A stretch of 6,880 bases of DNA, from the NCBI GenBank assembly GCA_030668165.1, contig DAOUUM010000164.1:1-6880 (forward strand), in the 5' to 3' direction. Position 1 is the first letter of the stretch. Each line of letters begins with the position of its first letter. The notes beneath the pieces were generated by a model that searched no databases, was not told the origin of the DNA, and worked only from the letters and a program-made list of their open reading frames with translations. Shown piece after piece: positions 1-5,963 of the stretch. This DNA comes from Candidatus Heimdallarchaeota archaeon. GTDB lineage: Archaea > Asgardarchaeota > Heimdallarchaeia > Heimdallarchaeales > Kariarchaeaceae. The translations under genes were made by a program, and so were the position numbers.

Positions 1-500
1 CTATGAGGCAATTTCGTGATGCTTTGGACACCCCGTTAGCCAGGCAGGCAACTGTTTTAATTCTAGAGGCTGAGAGATCTGGTGGAGAACTGGAAAAAAT
101 ATTCGATTCAGCACAGACATTTGTACAGGAGTTACTTGATATAAGGCAAGAGAGAGCAAATGCAATCAAACCCTATATGTATATCGTATTCATGTCCTAC
201 TTGATCTTCGCTGTGGTCATATTTGTTTTATTTACCACATTCTTTGCACCATTTGGACTAGAAGGGATTGGCCAAGAGGAAGGAAGTTTACCCCCAATAC
301 CAATTGATGGATTCAAAGTTGCATTTCTTTACCTCCTTGTTACCCAGGCTTTCTTCTCAGGATTGACTGCGGGTAAAATGGCAACTGGAAAAGTAATGAG
401 AGGAATGCCACATGCAGCATTTTTAATGACTATGGGGCTTCTAATTCATAAAGTACTCATTCTTCCCGCAGTTGAAGCAATTCAACGTGGAGAAGGATAA
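1..500 (+). CDS. Archaeal type IV filament platform protein (ArlJ/TadC, T2SS-F domain), 3' part
   Basis: This is the C-terminal part of the polytopic membrane platform on which a secretion ATPase assembles archaellum or pilus subunits. The frame is open at the left edge, so the real start lies upstream; the ATG at 3 is probably internal. Visible residues 1-55 form the cytoplasmic end of a T2SS-F domain, with the family pattern EAERSGG at residues 22-28 and an amphipathic helix after it. Three membrane segments follow, at about 58-81, 104-124 and 138-157. The stretch around residues 117-140 (FFSGLTAGKMATG, then GMPHAAF) matches the typical last-helix region of archaeal ArlJ/TadC proteins, in which a Gly-rich helix is followed by a G-x-x-H turn. 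It lies just upstream of three pilin-like genes, which fits the role. Whether it serves an archaellum, an adhesion pilus or another filament cannot be told, because the ATPase is outside the window. Confidence 0.85.
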   Translation, partial: MRQFRDALDTPLARQATVLILEAERSGGELEKIFDSAQTFVQELLDIRQERANAIKPYMYIVFMSYLIFAVVIFVLFTTFFAPFGLEGIGQEEGSLPPIPIDGFKVAFLYLLVTQAFFSGLTAGKMATGKVMRGMPHAAFLMTMGLLIHKVLILPAVEAIQRGEG

Positions 501-531
501 TCTTATCTCTCTTAGTATTAGTGAATTTCAT

Positions 532-586
532 CATATATTTTAGCAATATTGTATTTTAGTTGCCAATAATAATTAATAAGATAATT
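532..586 (+). promoter_or_regulatory. Candidate promoter region for the coiled-coil/pilin operon
   Basis: The 106-base gap between the platform gene and the coiled-coil gene is very AT-rich. It contains a TATA-like box, CATATATTTTAG (532-543), that would place a start near 560-570 and leave a leader of about 40 bases with an SD. A second AT-rich stretch, 566-586, contains a short inverted repeat (AATTA, 6 bases, TAATT). Either could drive a separate transcript for the pilin genes; read-through from the platform gene is also possible. Confidence 0.35.
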
Positions 587-606
587 GGAAATTGAGGATG
601 AAGAAT

Positions 607-1008
607 ATGGCTAAGCTTGAGGATGAGATTAAAACCTTAACAGAAACAGTAAATAAAATGTCCAATGAGATAAGTCAGGTTAAATTCAGCATTATGCGAT
701 TACAAAATGATATAAGTAATTTTGAAGGTGGCGGAGGTAGTATTGAACCAGGTCAAGTGGTTACAGCAGCTGTTGATCTCGGACCCATTGAGGAGAGACT
801 GGATTTGATCACCAAGGGATTGATCGGTAAGGATGATATTAATCGACTAGAAAAGAGATTAGAAGATCTCTCTTCAGAGAGGATTAAAGAATCTCAGGAA
901 ACATTATCCCGAGTGACAGCCTTGTTCCAATCTGGTTTGGAGATGGTTAAAATTGAAAGTACTCTTCAAGACTTAAAAAGTCTCTTGGAAGAAACTATCC
1001 TCCAATAG
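607..1008 (+). CDS. Small coiled-coil protein of the type IV filament cluster
   Basis: The product is a soluble, charged protein of 133 residues with no signal peptide or membrane segment. Residues 3-39 are a heptad-like helix rich in Glu, Lys, Ile and Leu. A flexible Gly4Ser linker follows (41-45) and a proline/valine-rich stretch to about 58. Helices then run from 59 to 70 and from about 75 to 130. I prefer the ATG at 607 because GAGG (594-597) lies 9 bases upstream; an ATG at 598 and a TTG at 592 are in frame but less well placed. It sits between the platform gene and the pilin-like genes and ends 9 bases before the next start, so a role as cytoplasmic adaptor or assembly factor is a reasonable inference. 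Archaellum operons also carry small coiled-coil proteins (ArlC/D/E), but I cannot claim homology. The family is not recognised. Confidence 0.75.
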   Translation: MAKLEDEIKTLTETVNKMSNEISQVKFSIMRLQNDISNFEGGGGSIEPGQVVTAAVDLGPIEERLDLITKGLIGKDDINRLEKRLEDLSSERIKESQETLSRVTALFQSGLEMVKIESTLQDLKSLLEETILQ

Positions 1009-1017
1009 GGACCCTGT

Positions 1018-2178
1018 GTGATTATTTTGATACGACTGAGAAGATATCGACGTGGCCAGGTAAGAGGTATTGATTTTACAATATCGATCGTAATATTCCT
1101 GCTAACCATGACTCAGATATTGGTATTGACTAATTCATTTATCACCGCAAATAGATCCCATCTAAATCAACTTGAAAATCAAGGGATAGTTGATTCGATA
1201 GGTGGTGATATCTTATCCAATCCTGGAACATCAGATTGGGTAAATTCCCCTACTCTATCAATACCTTCTGATTGGGATTTTGGATTATCATCTGATGATG
1301 GAATAAGCCCATACAAATTATCTAGACTGTCTCATCGATCATTGGATTCAATGATATTGGATTATGACAAGATTGCAGGGGGATTGGATATTGATAGTAA
1401 GACCTATCAGATTGAGGTATACAATACAATTAAAACTAGGATTATTAGTATAGATACAGCAGCCCTACCAATCGCAATCATCTCAGGTAATGTCACCCAG
1501 AATCAGAGATTGGTGAATAATGCAGATGTATGGATCTTTGCTATCGATCATACAAATTATGTGATATCACAAGCACAAGCCACGACAGATAGTAGTGGTT
1601 TTTACTCCAAAACAATGAACATTATCAATGGAGCTGCATTGGCGAATACCCACATCACATTCATCGTTATTGCAAAGTATGGCAATTCCGCTCAAGATGC
1701 ATCGATTCAGAGGGTTGCGGTTGATACTCCTACCAATACAATTACAGATGATGGTAAGATATCAGTATTTGAGAACTCCGCCAGTATAACAGGATATACT
1801 GTTGATATCAAAACCAGCAGAAATACAGGTGATGCAGTGTTGACTTCATTTTATCCCGGGTTAGATACTTCGACAATTAACAATACACAAATACTACTGG
1901 GTGGTGGTGTTTCCGATGTTTATGAAGGAGCCGATATTTGGTCCTATGATGACTTTGTCATTCCTAACTCAGGATTGGCAGTGATTTTGTTATTGGAGAT
2001 TGATCTTGGTGAGGTAACTCATGTGGGACTTCTCAATTTTCCCACGGCACTTGATGATAATATATCTAACATTATCTCACCTGTCTCGATACCAAATGCG
2101 GTGTCATCGGTGAGTATTCAATCAATTATGGTCCGTGGAGTCATCATGAATTTCAAGATCACAATATGGGGGGTTTAA
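1018..2178 (+). CDS. Large pilin-like protein with class III signal peptide and probable Ig-like domain
   Basis: A 386-residue secreted, membrane-anchored protein. The basic N-terminus ends in RRGQ at 11-14, so prepilin peptidase would cut after Gly13 (Gly17 is an alternative), followed by a hydrophobic pilin helix at about 20-40. Residues 60-140 match a pattern common in archaeal pilin-like proteins: SNPGTSDW (67-74), then a short FGL segment, then a Lys/Leu/Ser helix and LDYDKIAGGL (113-123). Residues about 153-235 look like a small beta-sandwich of the carboxypeptidase-regulatory/Ig-like type, with GNVT at 157-160, NADVWIFAID at 168-177 and TTDSSGFYS at 189-197. The rest is beta-rich and ends in a hydrophobic strand (FKITIWGV). 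Sequons occur at N45, N158, N288 and N348. The GTG start is supported by AGGG (1007-1010), 7 bases upstream. Its size and extra domain suggest a minor or tip pilin, possibly an adhesin; this is inference. Confidence 0.8.
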   Translation: MIILIRLRRYRRGQVRGIDFTISIVIFLLTMTQILVLTNSFITANRSHLNQLENQGIVDSIGGDILSNPGTSDWVNSPTLSIPSDWDFGLSSDDGISPYKLSRLSHRSLDSMILDYDKIAGGLDIDSKTYQIEVYNTIKTRIISIDTAALPIAIISGNVTQNQRLVNNADVWIFAIDHTNYVISQAQATTDSSGFYSKTMNIINGAALANTHITFIVIAKYGNSAQDASIQRVAVDTPTNTITDDGKISVFENSASITGYTVDIKTSRNTGDAVLTSFYPGLDTSTINNTQILLGGGVSDVYEGADIWSYDDFVIPNSGLAVILLLEIDLGEVTHVGLLNFPTALDDNISNIISPVSIPNAVSSVSIQSIMVRGVIMNFKITIWGV

Positions 2179-2180
2179 TT

Positions 2181-2684
2181 ATGAGAAGAAAGGGACAATT
2201 GTTTGTTATTGAGGTATTAATTTCGCTGACTATATTGATCGTACTGGTGACAGCCTTATTCTCCACCATTAATTTTTCACCACCACCATCCAGCTCGCAG
2301 TTGGAGGAGATCGGTGAGAATGTACTGGATAGATTAGTTGAGACTGGGGAAATATTCAGTTATTTTGAGGATGCAAATTATTCTTATTACACATTGTATG
2401 AGGATATATTTGACAATTCCAATGAAACTAAAAAAGCTGTTTCTGATACAATTACATCATCAATACCATTAATTGCCAATTATAAGGCATTTACTTACCG
2501 TTACAATGAAACGGTAATAGATTTGGAACAGGTAGGTTGGGAACAGGTTGATATCATTAATTTTGAAACCACTTTACCTGTTAAGAATAATATTGTAATC
2601 GTGGAATACTATACTCCTGGATTTTATGGACAATTTGTGGAATTCAAGTTTCAGTTACACATATGGTATGAGGTGGAACAATGA
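2181..2684 (+). CDS. Type IV pilin-like protein, class III signal peptide
   Basis: A 167-residue pilin-like protein. The leader MRRKG is followed by QLFVIEVLISL and a hydrophobic helix to about residue 29, the layout of an archaeal type IV prepilin cut after Gly5; the Glu at mature position 6 is close to the usual +5. The remainder is an acidic, aromatic-rich globular part ending in beta strands (VEFKFQLHIWYEV). Sequons are at N31, N66, N81 and N109. An in-frame ATG lies at 2166 inside the upstream gene, but I choose 2181: it gives the canonical short leader and has a GGGGGG tract (2168-2173) 7 bases upstream. The start lies 2 bases after the upstream stop, and the 3' end overlaps the next gene by ATGA, so translation is probably coupled. 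Whether it is the major subunit or a minor one cannot be told. Confidence 0.8.
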   Translation: MRRKGQLFVIEVLISLTILIVLVTALFSTINFSPPPSSSQLEEIGENVLDRLVETGEIFSYFEDANYSYYTLYEDIFDNSNETKKAVSDTITSSIPLIANYKAFTYRYNETVIDLEQVGWEQVDIINFETTLPVKNNIVIVEYYTPGFYGQFVEFKFQLHIWYEVEQ

Positions 2685-3337
2685 GGAGAAAGGGACAAAT
2701 ATTTTTGATTATTACGGTGTTGGCAATCACCTTTTTGATTGGCATATCTACCCTATTATTGGATTCTCAGAGAGCAACCTATGTAGATTCCGCACCTGAT
2801 ACATTCACATCTTTACAGGCCTGGGATCTCACATATGACGGTCTATTGCAGATACTAGAAATTCAGTTGACAATTGATAGCAACCAATTAGCTCTGAGTA
2901 ATCTCGGTATTGATCTATCAGCCGAGATTGCTAAGTTAGAAAATTATCTCTTATCCAGAGGGCTTGCTGTCACAATCAGCACAACAGCAGCAATTGATTT
3001 CACCAAGACTGGCGATTTAACTAGAGACAGTACTGTGGAAATAGCTGGTTCCTTCTATATACATCTGGCATCTAGTAATTTTGAGGTTGACGAGTACATC
3101 ACTCTTCGACTTACCTATCAGGCTGTTTCTGATCTTACCAATACTAATACTATCGTTACCAGAACACTGAACACTAATTCTGAGTATATCAGTGATGCAT
3201 CACTTTCATCAACCACCACACCAGCTGCAGTTTTCAGCAATATTCAAAATGGTCGCTATGATCATACCCTTTTAGATGGCGATGATATACTAGTTGTGAC
3301 CAATGAGGGAACATTAATCAGAGTTCAGCTAAATTGA
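2681..3337 (+). CDS. Type IV pilin-like protein, class III signal peptide, beta-rich
   Basis: A 218-residue pilin-like protein. Its leader MRRKG|QIF is nearly the same as that of the preceding gene and is followed by a hydrophobic helix to about residue 27 (LLLD). Residues 30-100 look helical and polar, and 100-218 are Thr/Ser-rich with alternating hydrophobic residues, as expected for an extracellular beta domain. There is no Asn-X-Ser/Thr sequon, unlike its two pilin-like neighbours. The mature N-terminus lacks the Glu near position 5 found in the upstream gene (IITV instead), so it may occupy a different position in the filament. The start shares ATGA with the upstream stop and has GAGGTG (2670-2675) 5 bases ahead. 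The gene ends the tightly packed run; no clear T-tract follows its stop. Confidence 0.78.
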   Translation: MRRKGQIFLIITVLAITFLIGISTLLLDSQRATYVDSAPDTFTSLQAWDLTYDGLLQILEIQLTIDSNQLALSNLGIDLSAEIAKLENYLLSRGLAVTISTTAAIDFTKTGDLTRDSTVEIAGSFYIHLASSNFEVDEYITLRLTYQAVSDLTNTNTIVTRTLNTNSEYISDASLSSTTTPAAVFSNIQNGRYDHTLLDGDDILVVTNEGTLIRVQLN

Positions 3338-3400
3338 TGTTTGGCATGCTCATTATGTTTAAACCTTAGAAAAATCGGTATTCGAGACAAAAAAATTGAG

Positions 3401-3447
3401 TATTATAAGAACTGTTATCAATTGTTTGTAAAATGTTCGAGTAGGAG
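3401..3447 (+). promoter_or_regulatory. Candidate promoter and ribosome binding site for the EMC6-like gene
   Basis: In the 120-base gap after the last pilin-like gene, TATTATAA (3401-3408) is a good archaeal TATA-box candidate that would start transcription near 3430. AGGAG (3443-3447) then lies 10 bases before the ATG at 3458. Together they support an independent transcript and decide the start. Confidence 0.45.
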
Positions 3448-3457
3448 CATTAACAAT

Positions 3458-3784
3458 ATGTCAACACCCCAAGGGATTAGAAATTATTCAAAAATGACAG
3501 ATATAGATAAGGCATATTTAGTAAAATTACTTGGTACTATGATTGCAGCATTAATTGCTGGAATTATATCTGGGGTCACACACACTGAGGGTGGTGGAAC
3601 TTCAACTGGACTATTGGGTTGGTTCATCTGGATTGCTGTTAGTATCGGTTTTACAATTCTAATCAAAATCAAATTTGACCTTGGTGATTGGACCAATATC
3701 AGAATATTCAGGCATGGTGTCTTTGTTGGTTTGCTGACATACATCTACATTTGGGTCACAGTTTTCAATTTTATCTTTTTATAA
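3458..3784 (+). CDS. Small three-helix membrane protein, probably archaeal EMC6-like
   Basis: A 108-residue integral membrane protein. A polar N-terminus with DIDKAYLVK leads into helices at about 21-40, 51-71 and 87-107. A Gly-rich loop (EGGGTSTG, 44-51) lies between the first two and a charged loop (KFDLGDWTN) before the third, which ends in TYIYIWVTVFNFIFL. Length, three-helix layout and the aromatic last helix resemble the archaeal EMC6-like family, related to a eukaryotic ER membrane complex subunit that works with Oxa1-type insertases. This assignment rests on pattern recall, so an unrelated small membrane protein is possible. The frame is open upstream to a TTG at 3341, but the ATG at 3458 has a good SD (AGGAG). 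The stop overlaps the convergent gene by 6 bases. Confidence 0.72.
   Translation: MSTPQGIRNYSKMTDIDKAYLVKLLGTMIAALIAGIISGVTHTEGGGTSTGLLGWFIWIAVSIGFTILIKIKFDLGDWTNIRIFRHGVFVGLLTYIYIWVTVFNFIFL
3768..3784 (+). terminator. Possible T-tract terminator inside the 3' end of the EMC6-like gene
   Basis: The last codons are T-rich, with two T-runs separated by three bases (3769-3780). Archaeal RNA polymerase can stop at such tracts without a hairpin. Because the convergent gene overlaps here, the signal would sit inside coding sequence. The T-richness may simply reflect Phe and Leu codons. Confidence 0.25.
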
Positions 3785-5371
3785 GCCATTTGAGTTTAAT
3801 ATCCATACTGATGCAAATTTATTACTAGCTACTTTGTTAAATAATGTCTGAATTATTCTTAACATATTAGTATCAAATTCCATCGATACTTGATTTGCAC
3901 CGCCTCCTTGTCCATGAATGAATTTTCCAGACATGAATCCGATTTCCTCTATTACATCTGAGAGGATAATCAGGCTAGGTAATTGATATTGTTCATTAAT
4001 TAGTTGACCGTGAAGCCAGCTATCACCATACTCTCCAAATGATGTGTTCATTCCAGTTATGGCTTGAAACATCACACCGATACGATTATCAGTATCGATA
4101 ATGGAATCATTAACTATAAATCCAGCGGAAATAGCTGCGATTTCCACTTCCTGATTATAGTATCTGAATTCAGTCCTGAACCAAGCATCGCTTTCTGGAT
4201 ATGCATGAAATGTATTTGATGTGAAAAGTAGAATAAATATTATAATTAATAAGGATCCACGTTTTGATGTATGTTGATCAATTATGTAGATCAGGCCAAT
4301 GGCTGCAAGTGGCAGGATTGCCTGGATTTGAAATATGAATAACCTTGATAATAGAGGCCGTATGACCGGAAATATTGATATCCCTATATTTAGAATTAGA
4401 ATTGAAATTGGCCATATCATGTAATTTTTAATTTTCGAGTGCTTATTCTCTGAAACTATGTTATCTTCACTAATGGATTTTAAACCCAATAGCGTGAAGA
4501 GGATTATTAGTGATGAGGGTAACCAGAATATTATCATAAATGGTTCAACATCAACAGATAAGCCAACTAGAATCAAAACCGTAGTGATAATAGAAAAGGT
4601 TCCTAGTAATACTCCCATGGAAGGATTAATTTCTATCCGGGGATACTTTCTTTTCTTCATAAATAGTAAAAATCCAACACCAAGTACTATGGGGACTGGT
4701 AGAAAAGGCAAATAAGTTTTGAACAGTAGAAAAACCAAGTCCAATGGAAAACTACCGGCTAAATTCCACAAGAGTAGACCAATTAGGCCTAGAAATATTA
4801 TAAAAATGTAGAATGACCGGTTATTATATTTAATTGCATAGAATAATAGCACAAATAATATTATTCCACCTGATAAATGATGAGATAACAAAGTTGATAT
4901 TGTTAATAATCCAAGAATTAAGAAATATCTCTTAGAACTCTTATTTGATTCATAAGCCAGTATTGATAGTATAACACTTGGTAGTAATATAAGACCCAAC
5001 CATTCTGGAATTATCATTGAGGTCCGCAGAGTGAAGAATCCAAAACAACTTGCAATAATTAATCCTATATGATTCTCATCTAAAATTGGTTTTAATGATA
5101 GCCAAAGTGCAATTGACCCTATAATAGGTAAAATATACACATAAAGGATAAAAATATCAATTTCGGTGTATACAGCTATCAAAGACACCAGGGCATAAAA
5201 TCCAGGAACATGAAGTGGAGCATGAAGTAATTCCTGATTCTCCGCTGATTCATCAATCCAAAACATATAATCCCATGAATCCACACCAACAGGATTAGAG
5301 GAGGTAATAGATAGCCAAACTCTGGAGAATATAAACAAAACAAACACTGTGAGTTTATATCTCGATGTCAT
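3779..5371 (-). CDS. Polytopic membrane protein, probable GT-C fold glycosyltransferase
   Basis: From the preferred ATG (5371) this is a 530-residue protein with roughly ten or more membrane segments and a C-terminal non-membrane part from about residue 388. The first helix is followed by an outward loop with DSWDYMFWIDE (31-41), comparable to the acidic first-loop motif of GT-C glycosyltransferases, which use polyprenyl-phosphate-linked sugars. LLSHHLSGG (161-169) resembles the HH motif of many archaeal predicted GT-C proteins. The C-terminal region (AWFRTEFRYYNQEVEIAAI, 396-414) resembles the start of the soluble domain in such proteins. There is no WWDxG motif, so it is not AglB-type oligosaccharyltransferase. 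Upstream in-frame starts exist at 5413 (TTG) and 5383 (ATG), but none has an SD; the ATG at 5371 lies about 26 bases from a TATA palindrome and fits a leaderless transcript. Donor and acceptor are unknown. Confidence 0.75.
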   Translation of the reverse strand: MTSRYKLTVFVLFIFSRVWLSITSSNPVGVDSWDYMFWIDESAENQELLHAPLHVPGFYALVSLIAVYTEIDIFILYVYILPIIGSIALWLSLKPILDENHIGLIIASCFGFFTLRTSMIIPEWLGLILLPSVILSILAYESNKSSKRYFLILGLLTISTLLSHHLSGGIILFVLLFYAIKYNNRSFYIFIIFLGLIGLLLWNLAGSFPLDLVFLLFKTYLPFLPVPIVLGVGFLLFMKKRKYPRIEINPSMGVLLGTFSIITTVLILVGLSVDVEPFMIIFWLPSSLIILFTLLGLKSISEDNIVSENKHSKIKNYMIWPISILILNIGISIFPVIRPLLSRLFIFQIQAILPLAAIGLIYIIDQHTSKRGSLLIIIFILLFTSNTFHAYPESDAWFRTEFRYYNQEVEIAAISAGFIVNDSIIDTDNRIGVMFQAITGMNTSFGEYGDSWLHGQLINEQYQLPSLIILSDVIEEIGFMSGKFIHGQGGGANQVSMEFDTNMLRIIQTLFNKVASNKFASVWILNSNGL

Positions 5372-5390
5372 TGCCTTTTGCATGAATGTG

Positions 5391-5405
5391 ATATTATATA
5401 ATATT
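5391..5405 (-). promoter_or_regulatory. Palindromic TATA element upstream of the GT-C gene
   Basis: ATATTATATAATAT (5391-5404) is a perfect 14-base palindrome and a strong TATA-box candidate. On the minus strand its centre is about 26 bases from the ATG at 5371, the usual archaeal TATA-to-start distance. Its symmetry would also allow rightward transcription starting near 5424, ahead of the gene at 5491. Confidence 0.45.
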
Positions 5406-5439
5406 CCCTTCAATATTAGGCTATTTTAACATTAATTCT

Positions 5440-5482
5440 GATAAAAGATAAAAGGAGTGAACTGATTATTTGATAATTAGGG
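5440..5482 (+). promoter_or_regulatory. Leader with candidate TATA boxes and two possible SD sites
   Basis: GATAAAAGATA (5439-5449) is AT-rich enough for a TATA element, and TATTTTAA (5422-5429) is an alternative just upstream. AAAGGAGTGA (5451-5460) is the strongest SD-like sequence nearby but lies 12 bases from a TTG (5470) and far from the ATG (5491). A weaker AGGG (5479-5482) lies 8 bases before that ATG. These signals leave the start of the gene undecided. Confidence 0.35.
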
Positions 5483-5490
5483 TATTGTTA

Positions 5491-5946
5491 ATGTCAGTCA
5501 ATCAAGATGAGAATACATGGGAACTAACTTTGGAAGGTACACAAGAAGGAACTGAGGATGATTTGAAATTAATATTTTTTGATACCTCTAGTATACTTGG
5601 CGAACCAATGGTTGAGCGTGAATTTATTGATTCCGTGATAGAAAACACAAAAAAATATGACAATTACTCTATTTTCAGAAATCTGAAAAAAATAATAAGT
5701 GACAAGGGGCAAGATATGTCTGATAGAGCGATCTGGGCCCTACTCGGAATTGTCAAGCAGAATAATCAAAAAATTGGATTGTTGCTTGGTTCACTACCCG
5801 AAAGCCTTCACATCATAGCTTGTTGGCCTCGAATTCTGACAGATCAATTGAGGGGAGATCCAACTCTTATTGATCACATTCTTGAGAATTTTGTCAATAA
5901 TGCAGAATTTTGGAAACAGGTTGATTTGATCATTGGATTTCAATAA
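5491..5946 (+). CDS. Hypothetical acidic soluble protein
   Basis: From the ATG at 5491 this encodes 151 residues without a signal peptide or membrane segment. The first 25 residues are acidic (DENTWELTLEGTQEGTEDD). A hydrophobic strand LKLIFFDTSSILG (25-37) follows, then mainly helical sequence: about 42-55, 60-72 and 76-90. The hydrophobic stretch IGLLLGSLPESLHIIACW (95-112) includes the only cysteine. A final helical part carries ILENFVNNAEFWKQVDLIIGF. The strand beginning with FFDTSS looks superficially like the first acidic strand of PIN-like nucleases, but the other acidic residues of that family are not evident, so I do not assign it. A TTG at 5470 would add seven residues and is closer to the better SD. 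It is divergent from the GT-C gene and convergent with the next gene. Confidence 0.65.
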   Translation: MSVNQDENTWELTLEGTQEGTEDDLKLIFFDTSSILGEPMVEREFIDSVIENTKKYDNYSIFRNLKKIISDKGQDMSDRAIWALLGIVKQNNQKIGLLLGSLPESLHIIACWPRILTDQLRGDPTLIDHILENFVNNAEFWKQVDLIIGFQ

Positions 5947-5963
5947 TAATCTAAATTATTATT
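5942..5963. terminator. AT stem-loop spanning both convergent stop codons
   Basis: A perfect 9-base inverted repeat, AATAATAAT (5942-5950) and ATTATTATT (5955-5963), is separated by a 4-base loop, CTAA. It holds the stop codons of both converging genes and reads the same way from either side, so it could act as a shared end for both transcripts. With only A:T pairs the stem would be weak. Confidence 0.4.

Noticed and set aside
3341..3457. N-terminal extension of the EMC6-like gene from a TTG, with four cysteines including CSLC
   Set aside because: No SD precedes the TTG, while the ATG at 3458 has a well-placed AGGAG. A TATA-like box lies inside the extension, so the cysteines are probably chance.
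3484..3744. Minus-strand open frame of 86 codons
   Set aside because: It lies antisense inside the EMC6-like gene; its proline-rich product looks like a shadow frame and it has no SD.
4458..4715. Plus-strand open frame of 85 codons
   Set aside because: It lies wholly antisense inside the GT-C gene, whose membrane-protein pattern is continuous there.
3779..5371. AglB-type oligosaccharyltransferase
   Set aside because: The protein is shorter than typical AglB and shows no WWDxG motif, so a generic GT-C glycosyltransferase is the safer call.
5491..5946. PIN-like nuclease, suggested by FFDTSS
   Set aside because: Only the first acidic strand looks similar; the later conserved acidic residues and domain layout are not seen.
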